58,726 nt of DNA, taken from the NCBI GenBank assembly GCA_027622005.1, contig JAQBZH010000012.1, positions 1 to 58,726 on the forward strand. Reading direction: 5' to 3'. The translations under genes and the position numbers were made by a program. Position 1 is the stretch's first letter. Every line of letters starts with the position of its first letter. A model generated the notes under the pieces. It did no database searches and was not told where the DNA came from. It was given only the letters and a program-made list of their open reading frames with translations. Shown here piece after piece: positions 33,052 through 41,284 of this stretch. The DNA is from Bacteroidota bacterium (lineage in GTDB: Bacteria; Bacteroidota; Rhodothermia; Rhodothermales; UBA10348).

Positions 33052-35319
33052 TCAATATTTCACCAGACAAGTGTGATGTGAGACATCACTTCCTCGAAGC
33101 ACTTCATAAGGCTCGGCGACCTCATATAAAAAAGACGTCATCTCCATATCAGGATCGAGTCCGACTACCTGCGTTGAACACAAATGCGTAATATCCTTCG
33201 CGTCAATTTGGATATCTGCCACGTCTGGGCCTGGAATTTGGCCGTTCGAACTGAATTGGTTGGAAAGAAAGCGATTGAAACCGCTTTCTGCTCGATCATC
33301 GTCACGGACCCAGATACCTGCACCGTCATTTTGAACTATGCGACTATTTGTAACTGAGACACCCGTTGTTGCCTGAATTAGAATACCAGAACCCGCCCAG
33401 CCCAGCCTACGAGTATTGGAGATGGTCACTCGTTTAATATCGACGGCCTCGCTTCTGAGCTCAACAAAGATTCCTGCAGCCAAATTGCCGTCGAAACTGG
33501 AGTAAGAAACATTGAGATCCTCGTTGTCGCCGTCAAACCAAAGTCCTGGTCCTTCGTTGCCTTCAGATCGATGGTAAAGGAAGTTGACTCGTTTGGAAGC
33601 AATCCATTTTCCACCACCGGCTTCCCAAAAAGGGTCGTGTCCTACCCAATTATTAAATGAGGTCTCATTCCCGATCAAGAGGCAATCCGTACAGGATCCA
33701 TTGATTCCAGATTGGCCATTGTGATTGGCCATCGAATTCCGAATTTCATGATTATTGCCGATGACTTCAATACCAACTCCATTAGTCCAAACCACGCGGA
33801 CTGAGTCTAACAGGGTACCTTCGGGACCGGTGCAAACCGCACCAGACTGAGCTTGGTTGGCTGCATAGGTAAACGTTAGATTTTTGAGGTGAAACCAACC
33901 TGGCGCCAAGGGATCGTCACAACCGGTCCACTCACTTCCAGGCTTAAAAAGGCTTCCGCGTTTGCCAATTTGGATGATGGGGGCTTCGACAGAACCCGTA
34001 TTAATTAAAATATTGGCTTTTGAAAAACCAGATTGTTCTAAATAAAACGTCCCTGGACTCAATTCAGATCGCTGGAAAACGGGCTTGAGCGGGATCCCAT
34101 CGGCTACGATTAAATCTCGTTGGTAAAGAGTATCGTCTCCGTAGTGATCCAGAGGCGTGTAATTTTTGATCGCCCACAAGGTATTATTAAGCTTGGTAGG
34201 CTTTCCGTACTGATCGGCGCCGGTGATGGTTACCTGATGGCCAGGAGCAGCCCTAATGACCACTCTGCTAGTGGCGCCAATTCCACCCGTAGTAGGCCTC
34301 AATTCTTCGGCATAAACGCCGGATTCAATGAGCAGGGTGTCACCAGGTTGGAGCATCTCGCGGCTGAGAGCCTCTGATATGGTGCGAAAAGGGAATTCCT
34401 TGGTACCCGGATTGCTGTCCGATGCAATCGGGTTCGTTTGACTAACCCAATACGAACGAAATGAACGTGCTTCTGGAGCTGACTGGAAGGGTAATTCAGG
34501 TATCACAGTCCCGCTCAAAAGGACCAAACCCGCTAAGAGAGGAAGGATCGAAAAAAACGCAATTCTTTTTAGCCGCAAACCCAGGAGTTGAAAGCCTGCT
34601 CCTACGATAAATCGGGGATTGTAAATCACGTATCGTTTCCAGAGGCGTTTAGGCTCCATCATCAACCGAAAAAGCCACTCTAGGCCGGATTTTCCCATCC
34701 ACGCGGGAGCCTGTCGAATCGCTCCGCTATGAAAATCAAAAGCAGCACCGACTCCAAGCTGGACCGCTTTAATCGAGTCTCGATGAGCATGCATCCAGCG
34801 TTCTTGTTTGGGGCACCCAATGCCGACAAACAGGATCTTTGTTTGACTATTCCGCAGGTCATCCACGACCTTTTGGTCTTCGCTTTCTGTCAGGGGACGA
34901 AATGGAGGCGCCCAGGAAAACGTGACGTTTAGCCCAGGATACTTTTTCGCCAAAAAAGACGTAAAAGAATCCAGACTTGACGGCGTTCCGCCATAGAGCC
35001 CAATCCCGAGTCCTTCGCGCTCGGCCATCTCGCACACTCTCAAAACCAACTCAGGACCATAAACTCGTTCGGAGCTTTTCAGACCTAATGCTTTGAGCAT
35101 CCAAACCAGCGGCATTCCATCTGAAGTGACTAGGTCAGCTGAATTGACCACGGTCTTAAAATCGGCGGCATCTACCGCTTCCATCGTCATGTGAACGTTG
35201 GCCACACACACGTAACGAGACTCGGATGCAAGAGCCCATGTTCGAATGAGATCGGTGCTCGTTTCGTAGGTACCTGAATGGACCTTCATTCCAAGAATAT
35301 GTCTGGAAGGACTACTCAA
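33052..35319 (-). CDS. WecG/TagA/CpsF glycosyltransferase fused to a right-handed beta-helix domain
   Basis: 755 residues in one open frame. Residues 1-250 are a complete WecG/TagA/CpsF transferase: HILGMKVHSGTYETSTDLI, then VTSDGMPLVWMLKALGL and RVYGPELV, IGLYGGTPSSLDSF, ILFVGIGCPKQERWM, GVGAAFDFHSGAIRQAP and EWLFRLMMEPKRLWKRY. Residues 253-272 are one membrane helix with basic residues before it (KRIAFFSILPLLAGLVLLSG). Residues 290-755 look like a parallel beta-helix: DSNPGTKEFPFRTISEAL, QPGDTLLIESGVYAE, then repeated NxxxxGI/V strands. The helix is outside the cytosol if the transferase is inside. The start is TTG at 35319, since family homology begins at residue 8; an ATG at 35289 would remove it. 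It overlaps the wzy end by 8 nt. Confidence 0.85.
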   Translation of the reverse strand: MSSPSRHILGMKVHSGTYETSTDLIRTWALASESRYVCVANVHMTMEAVDAADFKTVVNSADLVTSDGMPLVWMLKALGLKSSERVYGPELVLRVCEMAEREGLGIGLYGGTPSSLDSFTSFLAKKYPGLNVTFSWAPPFRPLTESEDQKVVDDLRNSQTKILFVGIGCPKQERWMHAHRDSIKAVQLGVGAAFDFHSGAIRQAPAWMGKSGLEWLFRLMMEPKRLWKRYVIYNPRFIVGAGFQLLGLRLKRIAFFSILPLLAGLVLLSGTVIPELPFQSAPEARSFRSYWVSQTNPIASDSNPGTKEFPFRTISEALSREMLQPGDTLLIESGVYAEELRPTTGGIGATSRVVIRAAPGHQVTITGADQYGKPTKLNNTLWAIKNYTPLDHYGDDTLYQRDLIVADGIPLKPVFQRSELSPGTFYLEQSGFSKANILINTGSVEAPIIQIGKRGSLFKPGSEWTGCDDPLAPGWFHLKNLTFTYAANQAQSGAVCTGPEGTLLDSVRVVWTNGVGIEVIGNNHEIRNSMANHNGQSGINGSCTDCLLIGNETSFNNWVGHDPFWEAGGGKWIASKRVNFLYHRSEGNEGPGLWFDGDNEDLNVSYSSFDGNLAAGIFVELRSEAVDIKRVTISNTRRLGWAGSGILIQATTGVSVTNSRIVQNDGAGIWVRDDDRAESGFNRFLSNQFSSNGQIPGPDVADIQIDAKDITHLCSTQVVGLDPDMEMTSFLYEVAEPYEVLRGSDVSHHTCLVKY

Positions 35320-36823
35320 ATTTCACGGTATGGCTGCGCACAATGACGGGAATTTGGTCCAATCCAGTTGCGACTTGTGTTTTGTAAAGGTGATATGCCC
35401 CAACTCCAAACCCCATCACGCTCCAGAGCCACACGCCACCCATCGGGTTTTCCAAAAACACGTCAAATGAGGCATTTATGACAAATGCGATCCAATAGGC
35501 TAACAAAAAAGCAAAAATGCCGTGCCAGTTGTGAAGTGATCGCTTCCGGGCTTCCAGGCATGCCCCTAAAAGAGTAAAAAACCAGGTTAAATGGACGGCA
35601 ACCCAAAGTCCAAAACCAACGACACCGGATCGCGCCAAAATAGTCATGTGGGCATTGTGGGGGCTCCTCAGCACATCATCATCCAATACTTGATATCCAT
35701 CGTCGGAGGCGAGGTTGATGCCATACCCCTTTCCAAAAACAAAATACTTCCCGCCAAACGTATAGTTGATGATGTCCGTCCACCAATTGATTCGCCAGGA
35801 TTTGGTGGTTTCAAGTGTAAATGAAGCGGAATTGTCGAATGTCGAAACAACATTTTCGGTTAGCTGCTCCGCCGAAATGACACGGCCATGTCCAAGATCA
35901 ATTTTTGGATTGATGAGCAAGACCAAGGTAGCAGCAAGCACAACAGCGTAACTAATGGCCGTCAGCTTCAATTTTGGCGGGTTTAAAAATAACAGCAGAA
36001 TAAAGGCTGCCCCGAAAGCCAACATTCCGGCCCTTTTGCTGATCAACAGAATTCCGAGATTTATTAGTAGTAATGGCACGAAAACGAGCCGATTACGGCT
36101 CATTCCTACAGCAATGAAAGCCATAACGCCAGAAAGGTGCACTAACAAGTCTCCTCCTCTGGCTTCAAAAAAGTCAATGGAGGATCCAGGCAGCTTGAAT
36201 CCCTTAAAGATTTCCGAGGTCGTAACTATAAACATGATCCCGGCAAGGGCCAGAAAAATGACGGAAAAGCTTCTATAGCGCATAATGACCCAACGGAAAA
36301 CCGGAGGGGATGACACTAATATGGAGGCTATAACTAGAGCGAAAATGGAATAGCCCCAAAGAACACCATCTCGTAACACAAAGAGACCATATTCAGGAAT
36401 ATGCGGAAGAGTCACCATCAAGCTCCAAACCAAAAACGCCAAGAGAAGCTGCACTACGGGGTACTTCAGAAACGTCGGAAGACTTTTTGACCGAATCATG
36501 GCGACAATACCGAGTCCGAGAACGAACTCGCCGACATAGAAGGGAGCCACGCCAAGGTTGGCAAAACCGCGGCCAATGACGCCATATCCGAGCAGAATAA
36601 AGACCCATCCAAACAGAAAACATTTGGATATGAACGAGGACGTCGGAGGTCTCGAGAAACGGTCTTTTGTAAGCAAGTCGGCCGATTTTCGATTGCTAGT
36701 TCGCCGAAGTCCGGCAAAGGGTGTCCGCGCGAGCGTATTGGAATACGTCGGCAAATCAGGCTTTAAAGACTGTTCTTGCGACTCCCCAGGTCTCGATAAA
36801 ACGATTTGAGAAAGATCTTTCAT
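35312..36823 (-). CDS. wzy: O-antigen polymerase/ligase-like membrane protein (Wzy/WaaL family)
   Basis: 503 residues. A polar N-terminus of about 70 residues is followed by about ten to twelve helices and one large periplasmic loop before the late helices (about residues 310-395, containing GKGYGINLASDDGYQVL and SPHNAHMTILARSGVVGFGL). The late PHNAHMTILARSGVVG block, with its His, is the O-antigen ligase/polymerase signature. In this context it most likely polymerises repeat units (Wzy) on the periplasmic side. The ATG at 36823 overlaps the stop of the upstream GT4 gene (ATGA). Confidence 0.85.
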   Translation of the reverse strand: MKDLSQIVLSRPGESQEQSLKPDLPTYSNTLARTPFAGLRRTSNRKSADLLTKDRFSRPPTSSFISKCFLFGWVFILLGYGVIGRGFANLGVAPFYVGEFVLGLGIVAMIRSKSLPTFLKYPVVQLLLAFLVWSLMVTLPHIPEYGLFVLRDGVLWGYSIFALVIASILVSSPPVFRWVIMRYRSFSVIFLALAGIMFIVTTSEIFKGFKLPGSSIDFFEARGGDLLVHLSGVMAFIAVGMSRNRLVFVPLLLINLGILLISKRAGMLAFGAAFILLLFLNPPKLKLTAISYAVVLAATLVLLINPKIDLGHGRVISAEQLTENVVSTFDNSASFTLETTKSWRINWWTDIINYTFGGKYFVFGKGYGINLASDDGYQVLDDDVLRSPHNAHMTILARSGVVGFGLWVAVHLTWFFTLLGACLEARKRSLHNWHGIFAFLLAYWIAFVINASFDVFLENPMGGVWLWSVMGFGVGAYHLYKTQVATGLDQIPVIVRSHTVKFE

Positions 36824-38067
36824 ACCAGACCTCTGTGAATCCTACTCAACTCGTCCGACTTAACAGTCATCGAGAAAAACTCCGTAACACGTTGTCTACC
36901 AACCGCACCCAGTTTGTCACACAAAGTGGAATCCGAAGCAATAAGTGTCATGCCGTGAGCCAAAAATGCAATGGCATTCTCCTTCGAATCGATGGGTGCG
37001 ACGAATCCGCAGGTCGAGTCTACAAACAACGATGGTCCGCCCGTGTCAAGGCATAAAACAGGATTTCCAGCCGCCATCATTTCCAAGCACACATACCCAC
37101 CGGATTCGTGTAGGCTTGGGTGGACCAACGCGTGGGAGGTCTTCATCAGGCTGAACATGTCTTTCCGCGGTATTTGCTCTATAAATTCTACCTGCTCGTT
37201 AATACCCAAGTCGCTCGCAAGCCGAACCAATCTTTTTTTAAAGGAGCCAGAACCCACTATCAAGTATTTTGCGTCGGATAGCTCGGCACGCGCGAATGCT
37301 TCAAGACCAAGTTGAAATCCTTTCCATTCTAGCAGCCTGCCTATACTGGCAAAAGTTACTTGTTGGGAGCGATTCGTTGGTCCCGCTAGGTATTCAAGAT
37401 CGGAAGACGAAAGTGCAGCCGCATTCATTATTTGAACATTATCGGCCCCCATTTTTTTCATCCGTGAAGCCGTTTCCGGGGTATTGGCCAGCGCGATATG
37501 GCTTGTGAGCGCATTTTTCCTCGTTAAAAGGGAAAACTCCCCCATACGTCGCATGACGTTTCGAACAACCTCAAAAAGGCTTCCTTTGAAAGAAAACACG
37601 TCGTTAAAGGCACTTGGCACCGACTCACCGCCACCGACGGGACCCCAAACAAAGGGAATCGGGAGCGCGGAGAGGGGAGAAGGCATCCAATAACGCGCAT
37701 AGGTCACATGTTGGGACGAGGTGAACGAGTGTCCAACATGCAACCTCAAAGCCACCCCTCTCGCTTTCAACAGCCAAGTCAAGTAGCCAAAATCGACGCC
37801 GATCTTTCCTATTTTTGAAAAGAATGATTGTACGGGACCAGGAAGGTCGCACGATTCAAAAGTGGGCCGGTGTTCGACGTTAAGATCCCGGAATTTATCC
37901 TCAGAAAGCGCCTTTTCGGATGATCGCGTTAGGACTACGACTTCGTGACCACGATTCGCGAGTTGTAATGCGGTGTCCCACCCGACGGACTCTTCAGAGC
38001 CTCGATCTGGCGAACAGGCGTACGCGCAAAGCAATATGCGACTCGAATATGACGAAGGGCTATCCAT
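36820..38067 (-). CDS. GT4-family glycosyltransferase
   Basis: 415 residues with a GT-B fold. The N-terminal domain starts RILLCAYACSPDRGSEESVG, the donor-side loop that recurs in this subfamily, and contains FVWGPVGGGESVP. The C-terminal half has FASIGRLLEWKGFQLGLEAF, YLIVGSGSFKKRL, then VHPSLHESGGYVCLEMMAAG, which holds the E-x7-E motif, and PVLCLDTGGPS. It transfers a sugar from a nucleotide donor to the growing lipid-linked unit on the cytosolic side; sugar not deducible. It overlaps both the wzy gene (4 nt) and the kinase/GT4 gene (8 nt). Confidence 0.88.
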   Translation of the reverse strand: MDSPSSYSSRILLCAYACSPDRGSEESVGWDTALQLANRGHEVVVLTRSSEKALSEDKFRDLNVEHRPTFESCDLPGPVQSFFSKIGKIGVDFGYLTWLLKARGVALRLHVGHSFTSSQHVTYARYWMPSPLSALPIPFVWGPVGGGESVPSAFNDVFSFKGSLFEVVRNVMRRMGEFSLLTRKNALTSHIALANTPETASRMKKMGADNVQIMNAAALSSSDLEYLAGPTNRSQQVTFASIGRLLEWKGFQLGLEAFARAELSDAKYLIVGSGSFKKRLVRLASDLGINEQVEFIEQIPRKDMFSLMKTSHALVHPSLHESGGYVCLEMMAAGNPVLCLDTGGPSLFVDSTCGFVAPIDSKENAIAFLAHGMTLIASDSTLCDKLGAVGRQRVTEFFSMTVKSDELSRIHRGLV

Positions 38068-39934
38068 TCAGATGGGCACCCCTCAAATTCTCTAAAACAT
38101 CCTGTCCAATGGCGCTCCATCTGAAATGGGTAGTGGCATATGATTGAGCTTTGAGCCCCATCGTTTCCCAGCGTGGTCGCTCATCAATAACACGCCGCAT
38201 CCCTTCCTCAATTCCCCCGGCGGTAGGCTCGACAACGATGCCTAGTCCATGAGCCCGAATGATCGGTGACAGTCCCCCTACATTGGTAACTACCATGGGA
38301 CGCGCCGCAACCATCGCCTCGACCGCGGCTACCGGAAACCCTTCCGAGCGGGAGGGCAACAGAAATACGTCATATTGAGCCATGAGGTCAATAGGACTAT
38401 TTTGGTAGTCAGGTTCGACAAATTTCACGATTGAGGCCAATTTTCTATTCTCAACTTCGCTTTTTAAAGCAGCCAAATCCCCGTTATCCGGTCCTTGGAG
38501 ATAGACTTCAATACAGTGATCGACCGAAATGGAGGAAACTGCAGCTAATAAAAGATCGAGCCCTTTCGTTTTGATCTCGATTCTCCCAAAAAAATGAAAT
38601 CTAACAGGGCCGTCTTTCGACCAAGAAAGTTTTGGCTCCCGATCTAACACGGCTGCGCTAATTCCATTTGGTGCTGAAAATGCCGTTGTATGAATGCCCA
38701 ATTGTTGGAGCCTGTCTATTTGCCGAGAATCCAGCATGTGAATTCCCACGGCTCGGCGGAGCACTCTTTTTTCAAAAAGGTGCCAATACACCCATTTTCG
38801 AACCCAATTCTTGGCAAACATTTGGGGAGAGAGCTCCATGTGAGGCGCGAAAACGAACGGTAGGTCTCGTCGACAAAGAGCAAATACCAGCCAGGTGTTA
38901 AATGGGCTAAATAGACTATTGAAAACGGTTAACGTACCTAGGTCCTGCGACATCAGGTGCTGCTTTAGGGCACGAGTGGAAGAAAAGTATTCCACCGTGT
39001 ATCCAAATTTCGTAGAGCAAACCGCTGGTGGGCCTACGGCAAGCAGTTTAAGCTTGGGATGATGGGCGGATTGGCTTATTCCCTGGAGAAGTCCATGGAC
39101 AGCTTTGTGGATCCCGTTGGATATCGTCGATAAATCGGATGGGAAATCGCCAACGACAAACGACAACTGCGCCAGTGGTCTTTTCCGAGCGCTTTTAAAT
39201 AGTTTTTGTCTGGTATTTGGGCCTTTCCAACGGTAGAATATGCGTCTTGCCCAGGATCCAAACTGCATTCGACTTTGCGCCCTAATCCAGGCCGCATCTT
39301 CAAATGCTAGATTCCATTCTTCGCCAAGCTGGTACGCCAAACGGCCCAAAAACGAACCAATGGCCGAAATTCTGGACAAAGGCAACGACGAACCAGGCCT
39401 GGCACATTCGTACAGGGTGCTACCCACCATCTCTGAAAGAACGGCTCGAATATCGGAATGCTGGATGCCCTTTAAACTTTCTGATCCGTTTCCGAAATCC
39501 AAAAAAGTAATTTTCCCCGAGTCTCGCACAATGATGTGATCTAGCGTGCAATCTGGTTGGAGAATGGACCCTTTTGGATTCAATACTAACAGTCCTTCGG
39601 CTACGAGATCGGCCAATCGATGGATTTCAGATAAATCATGGTCGCGATTCATCAGACATGCCAGTAACGATTCACCCGGAATAAATTCCATGTACAGCGA
39701 CTGACCATCATCCGAGAGACCCAACGGAAGTGGAACGGATACTAATTCGTGATTTTCGGTGCGTCGGTAAGCTTCTTTAAGCGCAACTAACTCTCGTTGT
39801 GCTTTCATGGCTGCCGTTTGTGGGCCTTCGCGATCAAATCGCTTTTCGACTCGATTTAATCGATCATCATAATAGACCGATGCTTCCGAACCTCGACCCA
39901 CAATTCTCTTTGATATGGAAGTGGATGAGTTCAT
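38060..39934 (-). CDS. Fusion of Bud32/RIO-like small kinase domain and GT4 glycosyltransferase
   Basis: 624 residues from the ATG at 39932-39934, which overlaps the wzx stop (ATGA). Residues 1-240 resemble an atypical protein kinase of the Bud32/RIO type. They show a glycine-rich loop IVGRGSEASVYYDDRLN (11-27), then KR at 31-32, the hinge-like YMEFIPGESL, the catalytic-loop-like QPDCTLDHIIV (126-136, Asp 128), and ITFLDFGNG with the DFG at 146-148. Residues about 270-624 are GT-B: PVRFHFFGRIEIKTKGLDLL, VFLLPSRSEGFPVAAVEAMV (E-x7-E) and VVTNVGGLSPII. The kinase could phosphorylate a sugar or lipid intermediate, or be regulatory; that is inference. Confidence 0.8.
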   Translation of the reverse strand: MNSSTSISKRIVGRGSEASVYYDDRLNRVEKRFDREGPQTAAMKAQRELVALKEAYRRTENHELVSVPLPLGLSDDGQSLYMEFIPGESLLACLMNRDHDLSEIHRLADLVAEGLLVLNPKGSILQPDCTLDHIIVRDSGKITFLDFGNGSESLKGIQHSDIRAVLSEMVGSTLYECARPGSSLPLSRISAIGSFLGRLAYQLGEEWNLAFEDAAWIRAQSRMQFGSWARRIFYRWKGPNTRQKLFKSARKRPLAQLSFVVGDFPSDLSTISNGIHKAVHGLLQGISQSAHHPKLKLLAVGPPAVCSTKFGYTVEYFSSTRALKQHLMSQDLGTLTVFNSLFSPFNTWLVFALCRRDLPFVFAPHMELSPQMFAKNWVRKWVYWHLFEKRVLRRAVGIHMLDSRQIDRLQQLGIHTTAFSAPNGISAAVLDREPKLSWSKDGPVRFHFFGRIEIKTKGLDLLLAAVSSISVDHCIEVYLQGPDNGDLAALKSEVENRKLASIVKFVEPDYQNSPIDLMAQYDVFLLPSRSEGFPVAAVEAMVAARPMVVTNVGGLSPIIRAHGLGIVVEPTAGGIEEGMRRVIDERPRWETMGLKAQSYATTHFRWSAIGQDVLENLRGAHLNG

Positions 39935-41250
39935 CGAGTTGTTGGATCCAGACTTAATCGCGCGGCCAATTCTGGTTTTACCAGAGCTTGAGCCAGAAAC
40001 ACACCGATAACTACATGCTGAACAATCCGAGATAGAGGAGCTCCCAAAATGCCCACCCAAGAAATCAAGCCGATGGTTACCGTAGCAAACAAGGCAAGTG
40101 AAATGAATTGAGCAACCATAACGGGCCTGTTGTTTTCGGTGGCAATCAGACCCAACTTGGCAAAAAGGGCTGCAAACGCGAAGAGTCGGGCCAATGCCGA
40201 AACCGATAGCACCACGGCGAATAATTCGGTGGCATATCGGACATCAAAAAACAGCGTTAATAGCTCCATTGCGCCTACGCTAATGGCCATTACTAAAATC
40301 GCATAGGGTATACAAAGCATCAGAGCCTGTTTTCGAAGCCAGGCAATCATGGCGGGCCTCCCCTCAGCTTCAACTATCTGAGAGGCCTTCACGGGGAGGT
40401 AGTTAGAAACGGAAAGGTCTAAGGGATTTAGCAGGTTGGTAACGTAGGTCGCCGCTCTGTAGCCGGCCACAAGAGGTGCTCCCATAAAAGCCCCGATTAC
40501 CCACGTATTTCCGTTTTGACCGATCCAGCCAATAAACTCGCCCGTAGTCAACCATTTTCCGAATTGCCATAGCTGCTTTGCTACCTTCCCGAGGCCTTCG
40601 TTGCCTTTGAAAAAGCCGGTTAAGTAAGTTCGGATTTGAAATAAGCCCCATACAGCCGCAATTAGAGAGGATCCGCTGAGTACGTAGAATACGGTTAGTG
40701 CCGATCCCGTAACCGAAGCCTTGATCAGGACAAGAATGGCGGCGAGTTGAAGTACATAGCAAATGGCATCGTTGAGGGTGGCAGCTGCGATGCGTTCGGA
40801 AGTGTATAAAATGCGTCTTATCGCGTCTTGTAGCATCCACGGAAGAATTCCAATGGCCAGAGCGAAGGCGCCATTAGACCACGGGGACCAGGACAACCAG
40901 CTAAATATGAATCCGAACCCGACAAATAAGAGGGTCGTCAGCATTCCGAATACTAACACGAGCTTAACGACCGACTTGGTCAAGTGCGAGTATTCTTTTC
41001 CTTCTTGCTTCGCTCCCAACACATTGTGAGCTCTGGTTATAAGGGCGTGTTGAACGGATTGAACAAACAGTAGAACCGTGAAAATGAGAATGTATTGACC
41101 AAACTCGGTGACTTCCATCCAGCGAGCTAGCACCAGAAAGGTCAAGAAGTTCATACCACTGATTATGCCCTGATCAACGACGGCATAAAAACCGTTTTTA
41201 CGGATTCCTTTTCGGCACAGATCAACGATATGGCGAAGCTGAATTTTCAC
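39931..41250 (-). CDS. wzx: Polysaccharide flippase (Wzx/MATE-like)
   Basis: 439 residues with about twelve membrane helices. The N-terminal LVLARWMEVTEFGQYILIFT, a typical polysacc_synt pattern (F-x-x-x-x-L-A-R-x-x-x-x-x-x-F-G-x-Y), is followed by repeated short loops, with a Trp-rich central part (EFIGWIGQNGNTWVIGAFMG). It should flip the lipid-linked oligosaccharide from cytosol to periplasm. The start is a GTG at 41250; no in-frame ATG precedes the family-like sequence. Its stop is coupled to the kinase/GT4 gene. Confidence 0.88.
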   Translation of the reverse strand: MKIQLRHIVDLCRKGIRKNGFYAVVDQGIISGMNFLTFLVLARWMEVTEFGQYILIFTVLLFVQSVQHALITRAHNVLGAKQEGKEYSHLTKSVVKLVLVFGMLTTLLFVGFGFIFSWLSWSPWSNGAFALAIGILPWMLQDAIRRILYTSERIAAATLNDAICYVLQLAAILVLIKASVTGSALTVFYVLSGSSLIAAVWGLFQIRTYLTGFFKGNEGLGKVAKQLWQFGKWLTTGEFIGWIGQNGNTWVIGAFMGAPLVAGYRAATYVTNLLNPLDLSVSNYLPVKASQIVEAEGRPAMIAWLRKQALMLCIPYAILVMAISVGAMELLTLFFDVRYATELFAVVLSVSALARLFAFAALFAKLGLIATENNRPVMVAQFISLALFATVTIGLISWVGILGAPLSRIVQHVVIGVFLAQALVKPELAARLSLDPTTR

Positions 41251-41284
41251 ACCATTTAGAACTTCTTAATTCCGCTTTTTGCGC

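Noticed and set aside
38060-40060. A longer kinase/GT4 protein starting within wzx
   Set aside because: The extra 42 residues are low-complexity Ser/Gly from another frame; the ATGA overlap at 39931-39934 gives a natural start.
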